In this document: piece after piece, positions 28,501-42,421 of the stretch | Layout: each line of letters opens with the position of its first letter | How positions within the stretch are numbered: the first letter of the stretch is position 1 | Translations under genes and position numbers: made by a program | Notes under the pieces: model-generated | What the model saw: the letters and a program-made list of their open reading frames with translations, nothing else | What the model was told of the DNA's origin: nothing | Databases searched by the model: none | NCBI RefSeq assembly: GCF_000002995.4 | Contig: NW_025062479.1 | Location: forward strand, 9,415,721-9,479,720 | DNA: 64,000 nt | Reading direction: 5' to 3' | From: Brugia malayi | Lineage: Eukaryota; Nematoda; Chromadorea; Rhabditida; Onchocercidae

Positions 28501-30360
28501 AGTAAACAGAAGCAAAAAATATGAAATTGATATGGAACCTTTTTTTGGAATCTGTAACTGTATTTTTCGGTAATTTAAATGGCTTCCAGAGGATCTTTGA
28601 TGAATATAATTGTGAGTCACTTGTGTATAATAAATTACGTGTTTCATTTTCTTCCATTCGAAACATTTGAAAATAAATCTAAAAATATGAAATGAAATAA
28701 ATATAGAAATATTTAGTTTTCGTATTTCATGATTAATCTCCCCCAGTAATTTCCATTTTTTTTTCTTTTTCTTTTGGTTCTGATCAGAGATGTTCAAGTG
28801 ATTTTTACAACTGTTTTTACAGAAACTTTAAACAATCGTTTAAAAAACTGTTAACATTTAAATTATTTAAATTAAATGAAATTTAAAAGACCACAGATGA
28901 ACTATGCAAAATTTATTGCTAAAAAATTATCAAACCTGAGTATTTTCAAATCCTTTCCTTGGAAAATTTTTACCACAAAATTGCAAAAGTATTGTTTGCT
29001 CTTTCGGCTGAGCAGTATATGATATTGTCATCATAGCGATGGATTTACCGCTTTTTATTTCGCTGAAAATTATTTTTATTACATATTTTTTGTTAAAATT
29101 CATAATTATATAAGAAAATTTCTTAGTTTTGAAAGAGTCTTTTTTTTTAATCATTTGATTTTAAAAATTTGGTGTGCTACAATTTGAAAGTTGGAATATT
29201 AAAAAATTTTCTGAATAGAATTATTAAAAGTTTTATGAAGAAAAAAGAAACTTACATCAAAGGTTTTGAAAGATTTGGTGTAGTGGTGACAATTTCTGTG
29301 ACAAAAAAAGTCATCATTCCAACAATTCTTACCTCTTCTTCACTGCAGTCACAGCTTAAATGCAGATATTTTCTTAATTTTTATTACTATAAAACTATAT
29401 GCTTTAGAAAAATTGGAAAGTCTAATATTATAATAAGTTTTAAAATTTTGTAGTAAAAGTATTAGAAGAAAGATGTTTTTATAAAAAATATATCCAAGAA
29501 AACTTTTATGGCTGATAATTTCAAACACTGAAAAAATATCATATGATTTAAAAAAATGCTAACATTTCAATTTTCAAATGCTGATCCCGTTTGAATGTGT
29601 ATTCAACTGAGAATACATTTAAAATTGAAATTGCATCTGTTTTTGGGATAATTTCTGTCGTTGTTACCTAAAAATTTCTTTCTTTAAAGTCTTTTCTTAC
29701 CTTATTCTTTTTTCTTTTTTTAAACCTTTATTGTGAAAAAATTTCTATTTGCAAGCAAATAGATTAGCTGAAGTAAACAAATTTTTTATGAATTAGATCA
29801 AAAATGATATAATCTTCCGTTTCTATACATTTTTTTATAAATGGATAATTTTTCATTTATTTATGCATTCGTCTTATTGTGTCTATTCCAATAATGAATG
29901 AACTCACAATTTTCCAAGAACTCTCGAAACTATTTTCATTCACAGATATTAAACAAATTATATCATCAAACGCAAATAAATCAGTCTTCAATTCACTGAA
30001 GTGAAACAATTATTTATATATGAATAGAATTGAGGTTTTATAAAGTATAAAGCATCAAATTGTTGTAATATGCAAGCATTATATTGGAGCGTTGACTTCA
30101 TTTACCTTACTTCTTTAACATGCTTTATTGAAACGATATTAAATAATGCAGTGCTTTATCATGAAATATTCTATTAATTAAATGCTTTTTTTGGTTAATT
30201 TTTTTAGATAGACAAACCTAATACGTAAGTTGATTTCGAGAATATCTTTTGCAGACGCTTTGTTGCTACTTAATCCATCACAAGAAGAAGGATTTTCACG
30301 GCTGTAATGCTGCACATCGAAGGATTCCAGAAACTTTAATTCAAATATATGAATTTTAAT
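25566..30360 (-). CDS. Divergent copine-family protein (two C2 domains plus vWA)
   Basis: Copines are cytosolic Ca2+-responsive phospholipid-binding adaptors. Exons (high to low): 30360-30218, 29995-29908, 29295-29256, 29062-28936, 28678-28539, 28358-28241, 27949-27846, 27756-27569, 27488-27413, 27180-27044, 26914-26809, 26676-26536, 26382-26215, 25835-25706, 25615-25566. C2A starts at ILEINLRIS. C2B has ILLQFCGKNF, SSKILWKPF and FEVVCYSRDD. The linker has YSFLDYIINGY. The vWA domain has AIAVDFSIS, FGFGARIPP, YFVLAIIS and APLSIIFIATEG. The tail ends in a Ser/Thr-rich TEDFSTTSPTPSLTS. Most junctions are in phase; those after 29908 and 27569 are not, so boundaries there are uncertain. The start exon is not identified, and 30360 is only the visible open limit. 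Metal-site residues look degraded. Confidence 0.85.
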
Positions 30361-30659
30361 AACGGTTAAAACTATATTTTCGTGATAGCCTAAGAAATGC
30401 TCGCTTCCGAAACTGACAAAAATTTAACTCCAGAATCCTAATAATCACAAATGATTGTTGCAAGCAAACAAAATTTGCACTAAAATTTGTTTTCTACTTA
30501 AAGTGATAATCAGGTAGAATGAATTGCTTTGTCATCATGGATAATCGAGAATCTTCGGTAACTTTCATATTTCAAATTGAAAAGTGTTGGAGTTACTCAA
30601 GAGATTTCCTTATCATATCAATAAAATTTTATCGCTTAAATGCGTAGAGACAATATAAA

Positions 30660-30702
30660 ATAATAATAATAATAATAACGACAATAATAATAATAATAAG
30701 GA
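30660..30702. repeat. AAT trinucleotide repeat
   Basis: An AATAAT run interrupted once by CGAC. Confidence 0.85.
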
Positions 30703-33700
30703 ATAAGCTAGAAATCATGAATTTTTAAGCAGCTCATGAAGAAGATCGAACAAATAGAATTAGAGGAAAAATAAACAATGAATTGGGGGAATAATTAGAG
30801 GAATGACAGATGACAAAATATATAATGTATCGTGTTTGTAGGATTCAAAATTTTATCATTTAAATGGTAAAAAAATATTTGTACCTTTTTGATCTTTCAG
30901 GAATGAATAAAAGCGTGGTAATAATCATTCAAATAAAATGCAATTTTTTTTTTCTTGCAGAAAAAAAAAAGGAATTATGTCTCAGAAAGAGTTAAATCAG
31001 ATAAATCAAAAGAAGAGGTTAAAATCAGAAAATTTATTCCTTCAGATAGTTGAAATATATTTCAATAAAAACTCAAAATACAACCTCTTCGAAATAGGCG
31101 GTAGCAATGGACCAGCTTTAAGCGCTTTTCGAAGCGCAATAATCTGCCGTATCCTAACCATATTCATTGTGACCGATAAATTTTTGTATCTTAAAAAAAA
31201 GAGAAATAAACAATGTAAATATATTTCCTTGATAAATCAAATAATATACTTTGTAATACGCAATAACAATTAAGAGAAAAATGAGAAAGAGAAAAAGTGA
31301 GATACAATCTTCAAAAGCATACTTTAATTTAACTTAAAAAGCGAATCCAAAGAAATTTTTGTTAATCAGAATTGATTCTTCTTTAATCTTAAACTTTTTT
31401 TTATTAAAAAAAGAAAAGTATCTCTTCTTTAGTAAATAATAAAGCAGGCAGATTTCTCTGGAATGAAAAATGAAAGTGAATTATCCAGATAAATTAGCCA
31501 CAGTCTTTCAGTTGTAATAAACAAAAGAAGTTTTTATTTTCTTTTTTTTGGCGATTAGTATTAGATCTTTGAAAACTGTGAATAGTGCAAATAACATAAT
31601 GGATGTGTGGCCTAGAGATTTAATGATAAGCGGCGGTCAAACAAAAAAATAAGTGTTGTTAGTTCCTAAAAATTTTTTGCTCAATTCTGTTAAGTAAGTA
31701 AGTAAAGTCCTAACCCAAAAAAAAGGAAAAAAAAATGATTATCCTTTTATCAACACTTCACTTGGTCCAATTTAAATATTAAATCGAATTTCTTTCGTAG
31801 GATTTCTGGTTTACATGCATAGTAATTTAACATGAATAAACAGTTTTTTCAACTTAATCGTTTTAAGTAGTTTTTTTTTCTTTTTCTGAAGGATTAAAAT
31901 TAGAGAATAGATAGAAATAATGAATATTTTAAAGGATAAGAAGCTAAAAACAATCAGTGCTAGGATAATGTAGTACTAGTAAAATCATAAAGAATATATT
32001 ATTGCCATCATTATCTACGAAATAAACTTTAGGCATAGAAAAGATAGAAAAAAAGAGGAAAACTATTAAATTTTAGTTGAATTATCTGAAAAATGTGATA
32101 ATGTGATGGATACTTCTTATTTACTTTTCATTTTCTCTGTGCTTTTTCTCTTATAGTAACAACAATTTAACAATCCAAAATGAAAAAAAAGAAATATTTC
32201 ACTAAGTGATGTTTTTTTTTATTCCTTTTCTTTTTTGCAGTTAAATAATATATTGAACAGAGGAATAAAGAATAAAAAATAGATTTTAAAGTGTTAAGTG
32301 GCACTTTACGCTTTAAAACGTTATATTACAGATTTATTTTATTTTTTATTTTTCTACTTTTTTAATTGAAATTTGTTTAAACATTAAATATATCATTTTA
32401 TATCAGTAATTATGTTATTGTTTTATTAATTCTATATTCAAAATATTATGAGAAAAAAATTATATTTAATGAAATTTAACATGCATACATAAATGACAAT
32501 ATTTCACAATCTGAACACGGTGGTTTTTTTTAAATGCATAGCAAGTATAAAATTTAAAAATTTTACCTTCGCCATATTCTTCATTTACACATAAAAGTAT
32601 TTTATTTAAACCTAACAAAGATGATACAATATTTATATTGCATCAACAATATTATTGTTTAAAAACAGATTTGATTATATTTTTTTTAGCCTCTCATTGA
32701 AAATATTGTAATTTAATTTTGAGTAATTATAATAATTTTTCATTAAGCTTATTTTATATTCAGAAAATAAAGATAAACTTATTTTGAATGCTATTTAACA
32801 ACAGATTCAAAAAATAACATTGAAAAAAGCAATAAATGCAACTGGTTTGCAAAATTCTGTATAAAGTATAACATACGTCACATTTCATCATTTCAAATAT
32901 CTTTTATGTTTAGATACTAGTTATTTAAACAATTTTCAACTTCAGTAATACATTTGACTCAAGAATAAATTGTTTTTTTCTGCTCTGTCTCAACTTTAGA
33001 AGTTTTGTGATCGAAATTTTTATTACAGTTTAAATCTAAATCTTTTTTACTTCAAAGTTACTGCTGTAATAACTAAAAGAAATAGCATTTAACTCGTAAC
33101 TCATAAATATTACAAATGACATTTTCATTTTATTGTTCTTTTTTTTTTCGAGAAGTCAAATTTCATTTCAATATTGACAGTTCTGTAGTTTTTGGATAAC
33201 TTATCCAAAAATATGTAACATTACATACTTTCCAGTGCTAACAATTGTAAGCCATACATGAGAGTTATTGAAAGAAATTTTTATGATATTAGTCAGGTTA
33301 ATTTATTTAATTAACCTGTCAATGTATTTGTCAGCAAATTTCAGTTGTTCACTTTGATTACTGAACTTTTTGATTTCATATTTTTGATAAATTTACATAT
33401 GATTGTAATAATGAAGCAAGCAGTATAATGAAAGGATAGAGATTTATTAGCGATGCTACTGCACCAAATATTTCTCGTCACATAGAGCAAGCCTTTTAAT
33501 TAGAATAATTTAATAAGCTTCATCACTATTATGATACCATATCTTTCAGTTTGATTATTCAAAGAAAAAAAATAGAGATGTATGAGAGATCCTGAATGAA
33601 ATTCTTAGAAGTGGTTCAATAATCACATCAATATGCTTAACACGTAATGAATTAATTACAATGTGATCAATGTTAAAAAAGGTCGCAAAATTTTGTTTAT

Positions 33701-36290
33701 GCCTGCACTTTTGCACAATAATCAGTTATTTCTTTTTTCTTTTGTATAATAAAGTTTATCACACAATTAATCAATTAAAAAAAACTTATAACAATATATA
33801 TGATATTTGTAAATGATAAAAGCTTGAACGAAGAAAATTTTTTTTAATTTATAAATTTTTTTACTCAGATTGTTTTCACTTTATATATAATCACATCATA
33901 TATTAATATTTCTTCATTTAGACTCGTATTACTTTATATGGTTTTTGAAAAAATATTCTGTCCTTCGAGCAGCTGCTTTTTTGAAGTATTGTTATCAAGC
34001 ATCTGTTAGCATCGCTTTTAGATGTTTTCACTAATTCCATATGCATTTATACTATGCTTGAAATTTTTGAATTTAAAAGCATAAAGTTGTGCTAAAATCA
34101 AATTAGATTTATAAATTGATAATATTATATTTTCCAAACAAATAGAGACAGAAGTTAAAGGTCATGACAGTGTGTCTCTATGCATATTACTTTAATGTTT
34201 CCATGATTACTCGTACATCAATTACACTTCTTAAAGTCCTTTTTCTTCAAGTTGTAGAAGAATTAAAGATTAAAAAAATTTAAACAAAAATCATTGCTTT
34301 CTCTACAATAAGTGTGTTGGAAATAGTGCAATTAATTTGAGATTTTTTTTTTTCGAACTTTTATTTTTTCTTTTCCATCTTTTATTGTGGGATGAAATTG
34401 CAACACATTTTCAGGCGAGAATGAACCATATTCTTTTCATCACTTACGGTTATGATATATCAAGGCAAAGGAGAAAGAGAATAAGCATATAGAAAACAAA
34501 ATAAAATAGCCTATCGCTATAAATTCACAAGATTTTTTGTAAAACAAAACAAATGAATTAATTGATATATTAAGTATGACAAGAAAAAGAAACAGGTGAA
34601 AATTTATTAGCAGTCTGGTTGTCAAAGAAGAAAGGAGCGAAATATGGTACCAGTGGAGAGCTATATTTTATGCATTTACAAAGTTTGCTGCAATTTTTAA
34701 ACCCAATAATCTATTGAAAGCATTAGAAACATGTAAGTCGTCTTTCCATAATTATCCAAGCAGAAATAATTATTAAAAAAATGCACAAAAAAAAGGAGAA
34801 AGATAAATTGTTCAATAAATTTAATTACCAAATGACTTTACTACCAAAAAAATTGTAAAAAATTTTTTTTAATTAAAATTTTCCTAGAAAATAATGATTC
34901 AACAAAAAAGAAAATAAATGAGAAGAAAATCACGTCCAATGGTGGATTAATGTAAACGAAAAATTCGCTGAAAGATTAAAATTTAAATTTTATAAACTAA
35001 TATAATTTAAATCATAATAACATATACATACGTTTATCGTATATTTATTCATTGCAGTAATTAGCTAATCATTCGCATTATTAAGCAATCAGTCATTTGT
35101 CAAATAGTAGTAGTAACCTTTGTTGATATGTTCTTGTCCAAACATTTAATATATGCTTATATTTGTTCATTCAAGTTGGAGTTTTACTTTCTTCTTTCTT
35201 TTTTTGTTGCATAAAAAGTTCTATAGAAAAGGGATACTTAAAAGCAAATAAGTTATCGTTTTATTTGAATAAGTTCTTGAATAATCTTTGATCGCTTCAT
35301 TTCAAATATGTTAAAAGTATCATTCATTTCATAATTTTATGGCAAACCAATGAGTACTGCAAATAAATTAATTTTTATATGATTATTCATTCATGCAATT
35401 TACTTAGCTTGGTTCTCCTTTTATCTAAAAAGATTTTATAATGGAGAAATTCCTTCGATATTTACGTTTACAAACATCATAAAGCGGGTCGGCTAAGCTC
35501 GGAAATGTAGGAATATTAAAAAAGAACGGAAGAAGAATTCCAGGAACATCTAAGTATTCTATAATTATTCTAATCAGTCTAGAAGAATCTTCTACAATGT
35601 AATTTTGGATCTTTCATTATCAAATAAACTTCGATAGATATGTGATAAAATTGAACTTTGACTTTTCCTTAATAACAGTAATACATAGCAGTTCATTTGA
35701 CATGTAGAATGAACATTGCATACTTGCAGTCAAATCAATCAGAAATTTTACATGTTAACCATATTTCAACTAAGATGGAGTATGATCACACGAATTTCAG
35801 TTTTTCAATTTTATAAAAAGACTCATTCTATGATGGCTACTAATATTGTAAACATGCTGACAAAATGAAAAATAGGCAATGGCTTTACACCAATAATGAA
35901 AAGAAAATACTTAACAAAAACGCGCAAATACGGTTGAATGCATTTATACTTGAAAGTAACCTCTTCAAAAGAATCTACCAAAAGCTCTTCTCTTCTCGTC
36001 TAAAATTTTCCAGACGTAAACATATGCAAAGTGAATTATCGGACAACTAATAAATATTTGTGAACTGCAAAGGGATTTAAAATAATTAATGAAGGATAGG
36101 CGGGTGTATTATTGTTATGTACAAGGCGCAATTTGGCATACAGTAATGTGCAATACTGGTTATACTTCTGAAAAATGTTAACGGTATGACTTCTGAAATG
36201 TTTTTCATTATCTCTCATTGAAAAAAAAGAAAAAGGAGAAAAAGGTAGAAACTTCGAAATATATTAAATTTTTTTCTAAAAGTAGAGTTA

Positions 36291-36341
<51 letters not shown>
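36291..36341. repeat. TA dinucleotide microsatellite with one interruption
   Basis: About 25 TA units with a single ATACAT break near 36304. Confidence 0.95.
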
Positions 36342-36344
<3 letters not shown>

Positions 36345-38352
36345 TCCAACTCATTTTAACAGTTATATTAATTTATCATTATCATGCACTCATGCAAGCA
36401 ATAATTGAAAAAAATAAGAATTGATAAAAGTAACCATTTTACAAATGTCATAGTATTCAGTAAGTCTAATCTGAGATTAATAACTACTTATTCATATTAT
36501 TAGATTGGTGGAAAAAAGTAATTAAAGTTTTTACAGTGTTAAATTTTTCTGTGAAATATTTTCAAATTGATATTAGCTGTATTATATATCATTTTAATGC
36601 TTAGTTCTTACTTTGTTTTTTATTGATCATTTTTAACTACTCTTTTCTATAAATGACATTAAAAAAATCAAATTCATGTGATCTTTTTCCTTTAAATTCA
36701 GAATTGGTCGGAAAACAATGGAAGCAATTCATAATATGAGGCTTACATATTAATAATTGATAATAAATGCATAAGTACATTAGCAGTGGACAAAGTTATG
36801 CAGAAGAGGTGACAACTTTGAAAATAGTAAAAATTATTGAAAGCTTGACATGTGAACAAAACATACATTAAAAGAAATTCAAATTTTTCGATGAATTATG
36901 AATATTTATGGATGAATAATGTAACCAGCAAAAGCTTTTCAGTTATGTCAAAGTGCAATCAATTTTGTACATTCAAAATCACCTATATTCACAGAGATAC
37001 TTTCTCGCTTATTATGAAGTAGAAAAATAAAATTGTATTAGACCATTCAGCTTTTTTAGATGTTTTAAATTAATTGAGTCCATACGAGTGAATTAGGTAG
37101 TTTGAAACCTTTTTTTTTTTATTATCATATATTCGAGAAGCAATTAATTTCATATAACTATTTCTGAGAGTTAATTATCACAAAAGCACATATTATTCAA
37201 ATTAAATTTTTTTTTTTAAAAAAAAGCAAGTTATAAATCTTATAAGTTTTCTGTAAGCAATTATTAACTTTTTATATTTTTGATGTTAAATCAAAGCACT
37301 GGATGAATTGATAAATTGAAATTCTATGTTGTTTGTTTTATTTAAACAAATTTTATTTATGCAGCTAAAATATGTTTCCAAAATCTGAAGTTATTTGAGT
37401 CAAATTGCATATCTTTGTAGAATTATTAGGGAGATAAGGGCATTTTCCGTATCACTAAAATGATTGCAATCAAACAACTTAACTCTTTTTATAGTTTATG
37501 AAAATTACTAATTTCATTCAGAAATTATTAAGAAGATTTTTTATCGACTGCTGCCATCTAAAATATTAATTCTAAAACTTTGCATGAAAAAATGATTCGA
37601 TATTTTTGAATGACTTAACTTAATTACCGCACTAAAAGGAAAAGCACAAAAGCGAGTAAAATAAATTGATTATAAATTATTTGTGCTCTATAAAATAATT
37701 TGTAGTATGCATGTTATTGAAAGGAATTTTTAACGATTTTGAAGGAAATTTAATTTTGCACTATTAATTTCAAAATAAGGTAATTTAATTACTTTAAATC
37801 TTTCCATTAATTGTGTGTAGGTAAACAAAATTATATATTTCACATTTATTGATGAGAACAATAGAATATAGGGAAGTAATTTTCATCATTTGGTTCAATT
37901 CTTCCAGTAATGAATGGCCAGGATTGAAACTGAAACGTAAGATGGAGCAAGTGGTATATTATTATTCCCTACTTTTTAACTATTACTGAGGAAGAAATAA
38001 CTTATTGCTGCATGGTTACTTATTGTAAGAGAAAGTTCGCTTTCTATTTATTGTTTTCAATCAGAAACAAAATACTGCATAATTGAAAAATAATACATAT
38101 ATGTTAATTGTTCACTGTTCATTGAGTGTTATTGTCATTTTTCAGTCGTCTGTACAGCTCCTTTTCTGCTGTTTGTTCGGCCATTTCACAATTATATGAT
38201 AATTTAATTAATTCTAAAATGACTAATTTTTTTTGTGACTTATGCATATAATTTCATGTCAAAATTATCATAGTATCCTTCAAATAAAAAAAAAGAACAG
38301 TATTTTTTTTCTGATCATTTCATAGAAATTCAACATTTTTTTAAAAGCAATT

Positions 38353-41300
38353 TCAAAAATTAGCTTTAAAAAAGCATAACAAACGTTTTTCAGTGAGTGT
38401 CCTAGAAAGAAGAAGTTGATGCAAAGTGCGAGTGTCACGTTCAAATAAACATTTATGATTTTTCCACTTCAGAAAATTTGACACTTCGCTACCAAATTGG
38501 CTGAACATCTGAAAAAATGAAAAGATTTGTTCTGTTAGATCAATTAGGTCATTCTTTTGCTCTCTTTTATATTGGGATTGTTCTGGTTAGATTATTTGTT
38601 CAAATAATGCATAGTTATAGTAGTTGCATAGTGTCACCACATTACTAGCAAATGTACTATTAATTTAAATAATCTTCCCACTAATTAATTAATAATTTCA
38701 TCAATTATATCAACAATTCTTCTGTTTTAACACTTCAAAAACTTTCATCGGTTCTACTATTTGCTAAAAATGCAAATAGATTTTAGACCTTAAAATTTAT
38801 GTGCCCATTTGGAAGTAATTGCGCACACTGACGATGCAGCAATGACAGATCCTTGATTAAAAGACCAAAAAATGGTATGATAATCTAAAAAAATTCTGCA
38901 CAAAATTAAATATTTTTGAAAATTTTACAAGATGTATTACAAACTTTTCTACTTTTAAAAAAATACAAATTAAATCAAAATTTAATTTGAAAAAATGCAA
39001 TAGCTTACAGCATCACTTTCATTTCGAGCACTATTAAAACGCCATATTGCTGCTTTAAGAGTTGACCGATAGCTAACAAAGTTTGCTGTTGGGTCGAACT
39101 GATGACGCAGAATGTCAAGTTTACTTTTCTCAACACGATTCCACTGTAACTGTTTATTTCTTTATTTCCATAACAATATTTGAACAAAAAGCTTAATGAA
39201 ATAAAATTTTAATAACTTCGGACTTCTTAAATTTGTTAAAAGAAAAATAAACAATGAAAAATATGCGTATGCAAGGTAGCAATTGATAGAGGGTTGTTCA
39301 AATGGTATTACTTATTAAAAATTAAAATCAAAATTTGTTACTAATTCAAAGTTATCAAAAATTTATTGTTCACCTTGTTCTGATAATCTTTTGTATGTTT
39401 TCAAGTATCTAATTATAACCTATTACTAGTAATATTGAAACTGACTGTTAGGATGTATTTCATATAAAATTAACAATTCATATATGTTCATTTTCTTGTC
39501 ACTGGTAAGTTCAATTTAATATTCTCATTTTGTAGTCACTAAATTATGAAATATATGTCACACTTTCATTTGATACTTAATACTTCTAATATATGAAGTG
39601 AGTTTCGACATAGAAAATAGCACCGAAAAGTTATCTTTAACAATTGGAAGTTCTTCTATATAACTTTTCTATAAGAAATTCTCGAAGAAATCTTTGCCAA
39701 TTTGTTCCATCAGCAATCAATCAATAAATCTTGGCAGTTCTTGTTTTTTCACCTTCTTAAGTATAATTTTAATGATAAAATCATTTCCTTAGTCACTGAT
39801 TAGACAAAAAAAAGAACTAAAATAAATTTTCAATATTTGCAATGTATTGAGATTTGCACAACAAACTAATTATAAATGTTAAGTCTTATATATATTAAGT
39901 CTCTAATAGCATTCTGGTAACAATTAGAAAAAAGAAAAAAAAAAACTGAAAATCGGAAGAATAGGAACGGACTAAATTGAATGGAAACGAATTACAGTTT
40001 TTTTCAGTCTTGCTATAAGCGGTAACGATAAAGCAGCTACGATAGCCATAAATGAATTGAAATTGCCAATATTGATGCATTCTTTAGCAACATCAATGAA
40101 ATACTCAATGGTATGTATCCGACAATGTCTTTTACTGCATCGTAGTATTTCAGTAGCCGTAAGATATGTCAATCGGTTAGACCAATCAATATAGTACTTT
40201 ATGTTGTTTGTACCATTACCATATCTCTAAATAGGAATAGAAAAAATTTTTAAATTTAATTAAAAATAATGTTTATATTGTTATTTTGAACAATGCAGGA
40301 AATTCTTTTGTTTATCTTGTTTCGTCTTATGTTATATCTTTAGAACAAAATTTCCAAAAAAAACTTGCACAAATAAAAACAAACTTTCTTAGTATCGTCA
40401 TCCATTGAAGCGTAAACAATTTCATCTGGACCAATCATACTGAATCGCTCCTAGCAATTGCTTCAGTTATAGGATTATAGCATTTTATAGACAAATTTTA
40501 ATTTGTTAAAACAATTGTTTAATTTTTTGTATAAATGGAAAAATGAGATAAGAAGTAAATGAAATGCTTTCTAACCAATTCAATAAGTGTTATTTGCCGC
40601 GCTAAAGTTGTTGGATTTGGACAAATTTCCACTAATCCTTTCTGTAATTACTATAAAAAAGATTGTGAAATAATATGACATAGTGAAATATGCTTAAATT
40701 TTCATTCGTTAAAAAGCTATATAATAAATTATTAGAACAAACATAGTTATTATCGTCAATATTCATGATTTGAGCCACACTTGACGAAATATTTATCAGA
40801 GCTCGTTCGAATCTTTCTGCTCGATCAAGCTAAAATGCGCAATGTTATTTACAACTTAGGTACATTTTATATTCAAGTGAAAACTTTTAATTTATACATT
40901 TACTCTTTATGTCCACAAATGTACAAATGGTCCTTTTCCGTTAGATCATATTATCGATTTTTTCATTTTTATTTTTTTCATTTATTTTTTTAGCGCTGAA
41001 ACAGTAAACGTTGAAATTATCTTCCCGTATGATAAAGTTGTTGAAGTAATCTATCCGTATGTAATTTGCAATGTTCATCAGTGGAACATAAACTAAGCAG
41101 TTCAATCAAACGTTGCTGCATTTGCTGATCATGAAAATCATATGGAATGCTTCGAGTCCATTCTAAACATAATTTATAGATTACACGGAAAGTACGTGTT
41201 CGTCCTTCTTTTGTAAAATTTGCTCCAGTAGCATTCTGCTTGAAAACACATTGCTGCAATAAAAAAATTAAATTTTTTTTTTATCTACAGCAGAAACTGC

Positions 41301-42126
41301 ATAGCTAATTTTTTTACGTGTTAAAATATGAGAAAAGTAAAAGTATTAGGTTAAATTAGATAAAAATTAAAATAGACCTGTAAAATTTTTTGTATCAAAT
41401 CTGGTGGTGATATGAAAATACGAATATTAAGTAAAGCAGCAAAAATGTATGATTGTTCAATTGAGTAATTACCACTTGGAATAAGTAGTTCGATTAGTGA
41501 GTCCAAAGTAACACTCATCAACGACCCCTCCTTATCAAATATTCTGTCCTATAATATGACGGTTATGAGTGATTTGAATAAAGCTGAATTTTCATATCAT
41601 TGGCGCTATATACCACTTTCCTTATAGTAAAATAATAATTATATTTTTTGAAATCATCCTATATCATTAGAATTTGTTACATATGATCATCTCGGTTAAT
41701 TTCATATTTTATTTATAATTTTAGATGAGCAAAATTTAGCAAAAAATAATTCCAAAATACTCTATTACTTTTCTAGTCTTATTTCCTCGTTTACATTGTT
41801 TATCCACCACAAATATTGAATATTTTTACTGCAAAATTTAAAATCTTTTTCTGTCATTTTCTGCAATACTTAAGTTTTTATCTACAACTGAAACATTGGA
41901 ATTCAATAACTCATAATAAAACTACGTTTCTTTTTAAAACAAATCAAGCAAAAAGCACCGGAATGGAACGAATATGCTCTTCGAAGGTTGGGTGCGAAGT
42001 TGATGGCCTTCCTATCAATGAATCTTGCTTAGATAATGGTTTTTGTTTGTTGATTCTTTCTTGATCATTTTCCATCATTTTCCGATTTCCATTAGGTAAA
42101 TCATTTGATGCCATTAACATTAGCAT
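38353..42126 (-). CDS. RASGEF1-family guanine nucleotide exchange factor (10 exons)
   Basis: RASGEF1 proteins catalyse GDP release from Ras/Rap GTPases. Exons (high to low): 42126-41959, 41548-41378, 41253 to about 41020, 40829-40743, 40641-40576, 40450-40385, 40226-39996, 39143-39009, 38884-38789, 38508-38353. About 469 residues, against about 472 in human RASGEF1B. The REM/GEF-N domain has LMSVTLDSLIELLIPSGNYS and SIPYDFHDQQM. The CDC25 domain has TLARQITLIELERFSMIGPDE, then TYLTATEI, EYFIDVAKECINIGNFNSFM and ARLKKTW, IIPFFGLLIKDLSLLHRQC and LLPNGHINFK. These follow RASGEF1 order closely, which separates it from SOS, RasGRP or PDZ-GEF types. Every exon is a whole number of codons. Exon 3 runs into TAA at 41017 with no GT donor before it, so that junction is unresolved. 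The start is the first ATG of an open exon and could lie further upstream. Confidence 0.9.
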
Positions 42127-42360
42127 TCCTTTACCTTCTTCATCAATTTATTTGTATTCAAAAATAATAAATAACGTAAGACAATTATATCGTTTAAAAA
42201 AGCAAAAAAACACTTCAAGAGTTCGTTGTATATCACTTCATTAATATCAATGTACTAAGTCGATAGTGCTTCAGTCGGGAAAAGAATAATTGATGGAGGT
42301 TTAATTGCTGCTGAATTTTTTCTTGTCTCTTTTGTTTTGTTAACTTTTGATCTTTTGAAT

Positions 42361-42421
42361 TGCAATCAAATCGTAATCAGTTGTAATCAAAAATCCAACT
42401 GCAATCAATTATAATCAAAAA
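42361..42421. repeat. Cluster of AATCA/TAATC units upstream of RASGEF1
   Basis: Five AATCA cores (GCAATCAA, GTAATCAG, GTAATCAA, GCAATCAA, ATAATCAA) lie in about 60 bases, roughly 240 bases upstream of the first RASGEF1 exon on its strand. TAATC is the core of K50-class homeodomain sites, so a regulatory role is possible but only inferred. Confidence 0.4.

Larger units (their letters stand above)
30361..38352. other. AT-rich gene desert
   Basis: Nearly 8 kb of very AT-rich sequence with homopolymers and simple repeats. The missing first exon of the copine gene may lie here; a candidate MMTKQFILPDYHF frame on the minus strand near 30539 ends at a GTAGAA donor but does not join in phase. A minus-strand open stretch at 34440-34625 with two hydrophobic segments lacks an ATG. 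I recognise nothing else. Confidence 0.35.

Noticed and set aside
30938..31273. 111-codon plus-strand frame with poly-Lys
   Set aside because: Driven by A homopolymers, starts without ATG and has no recognisable domain.
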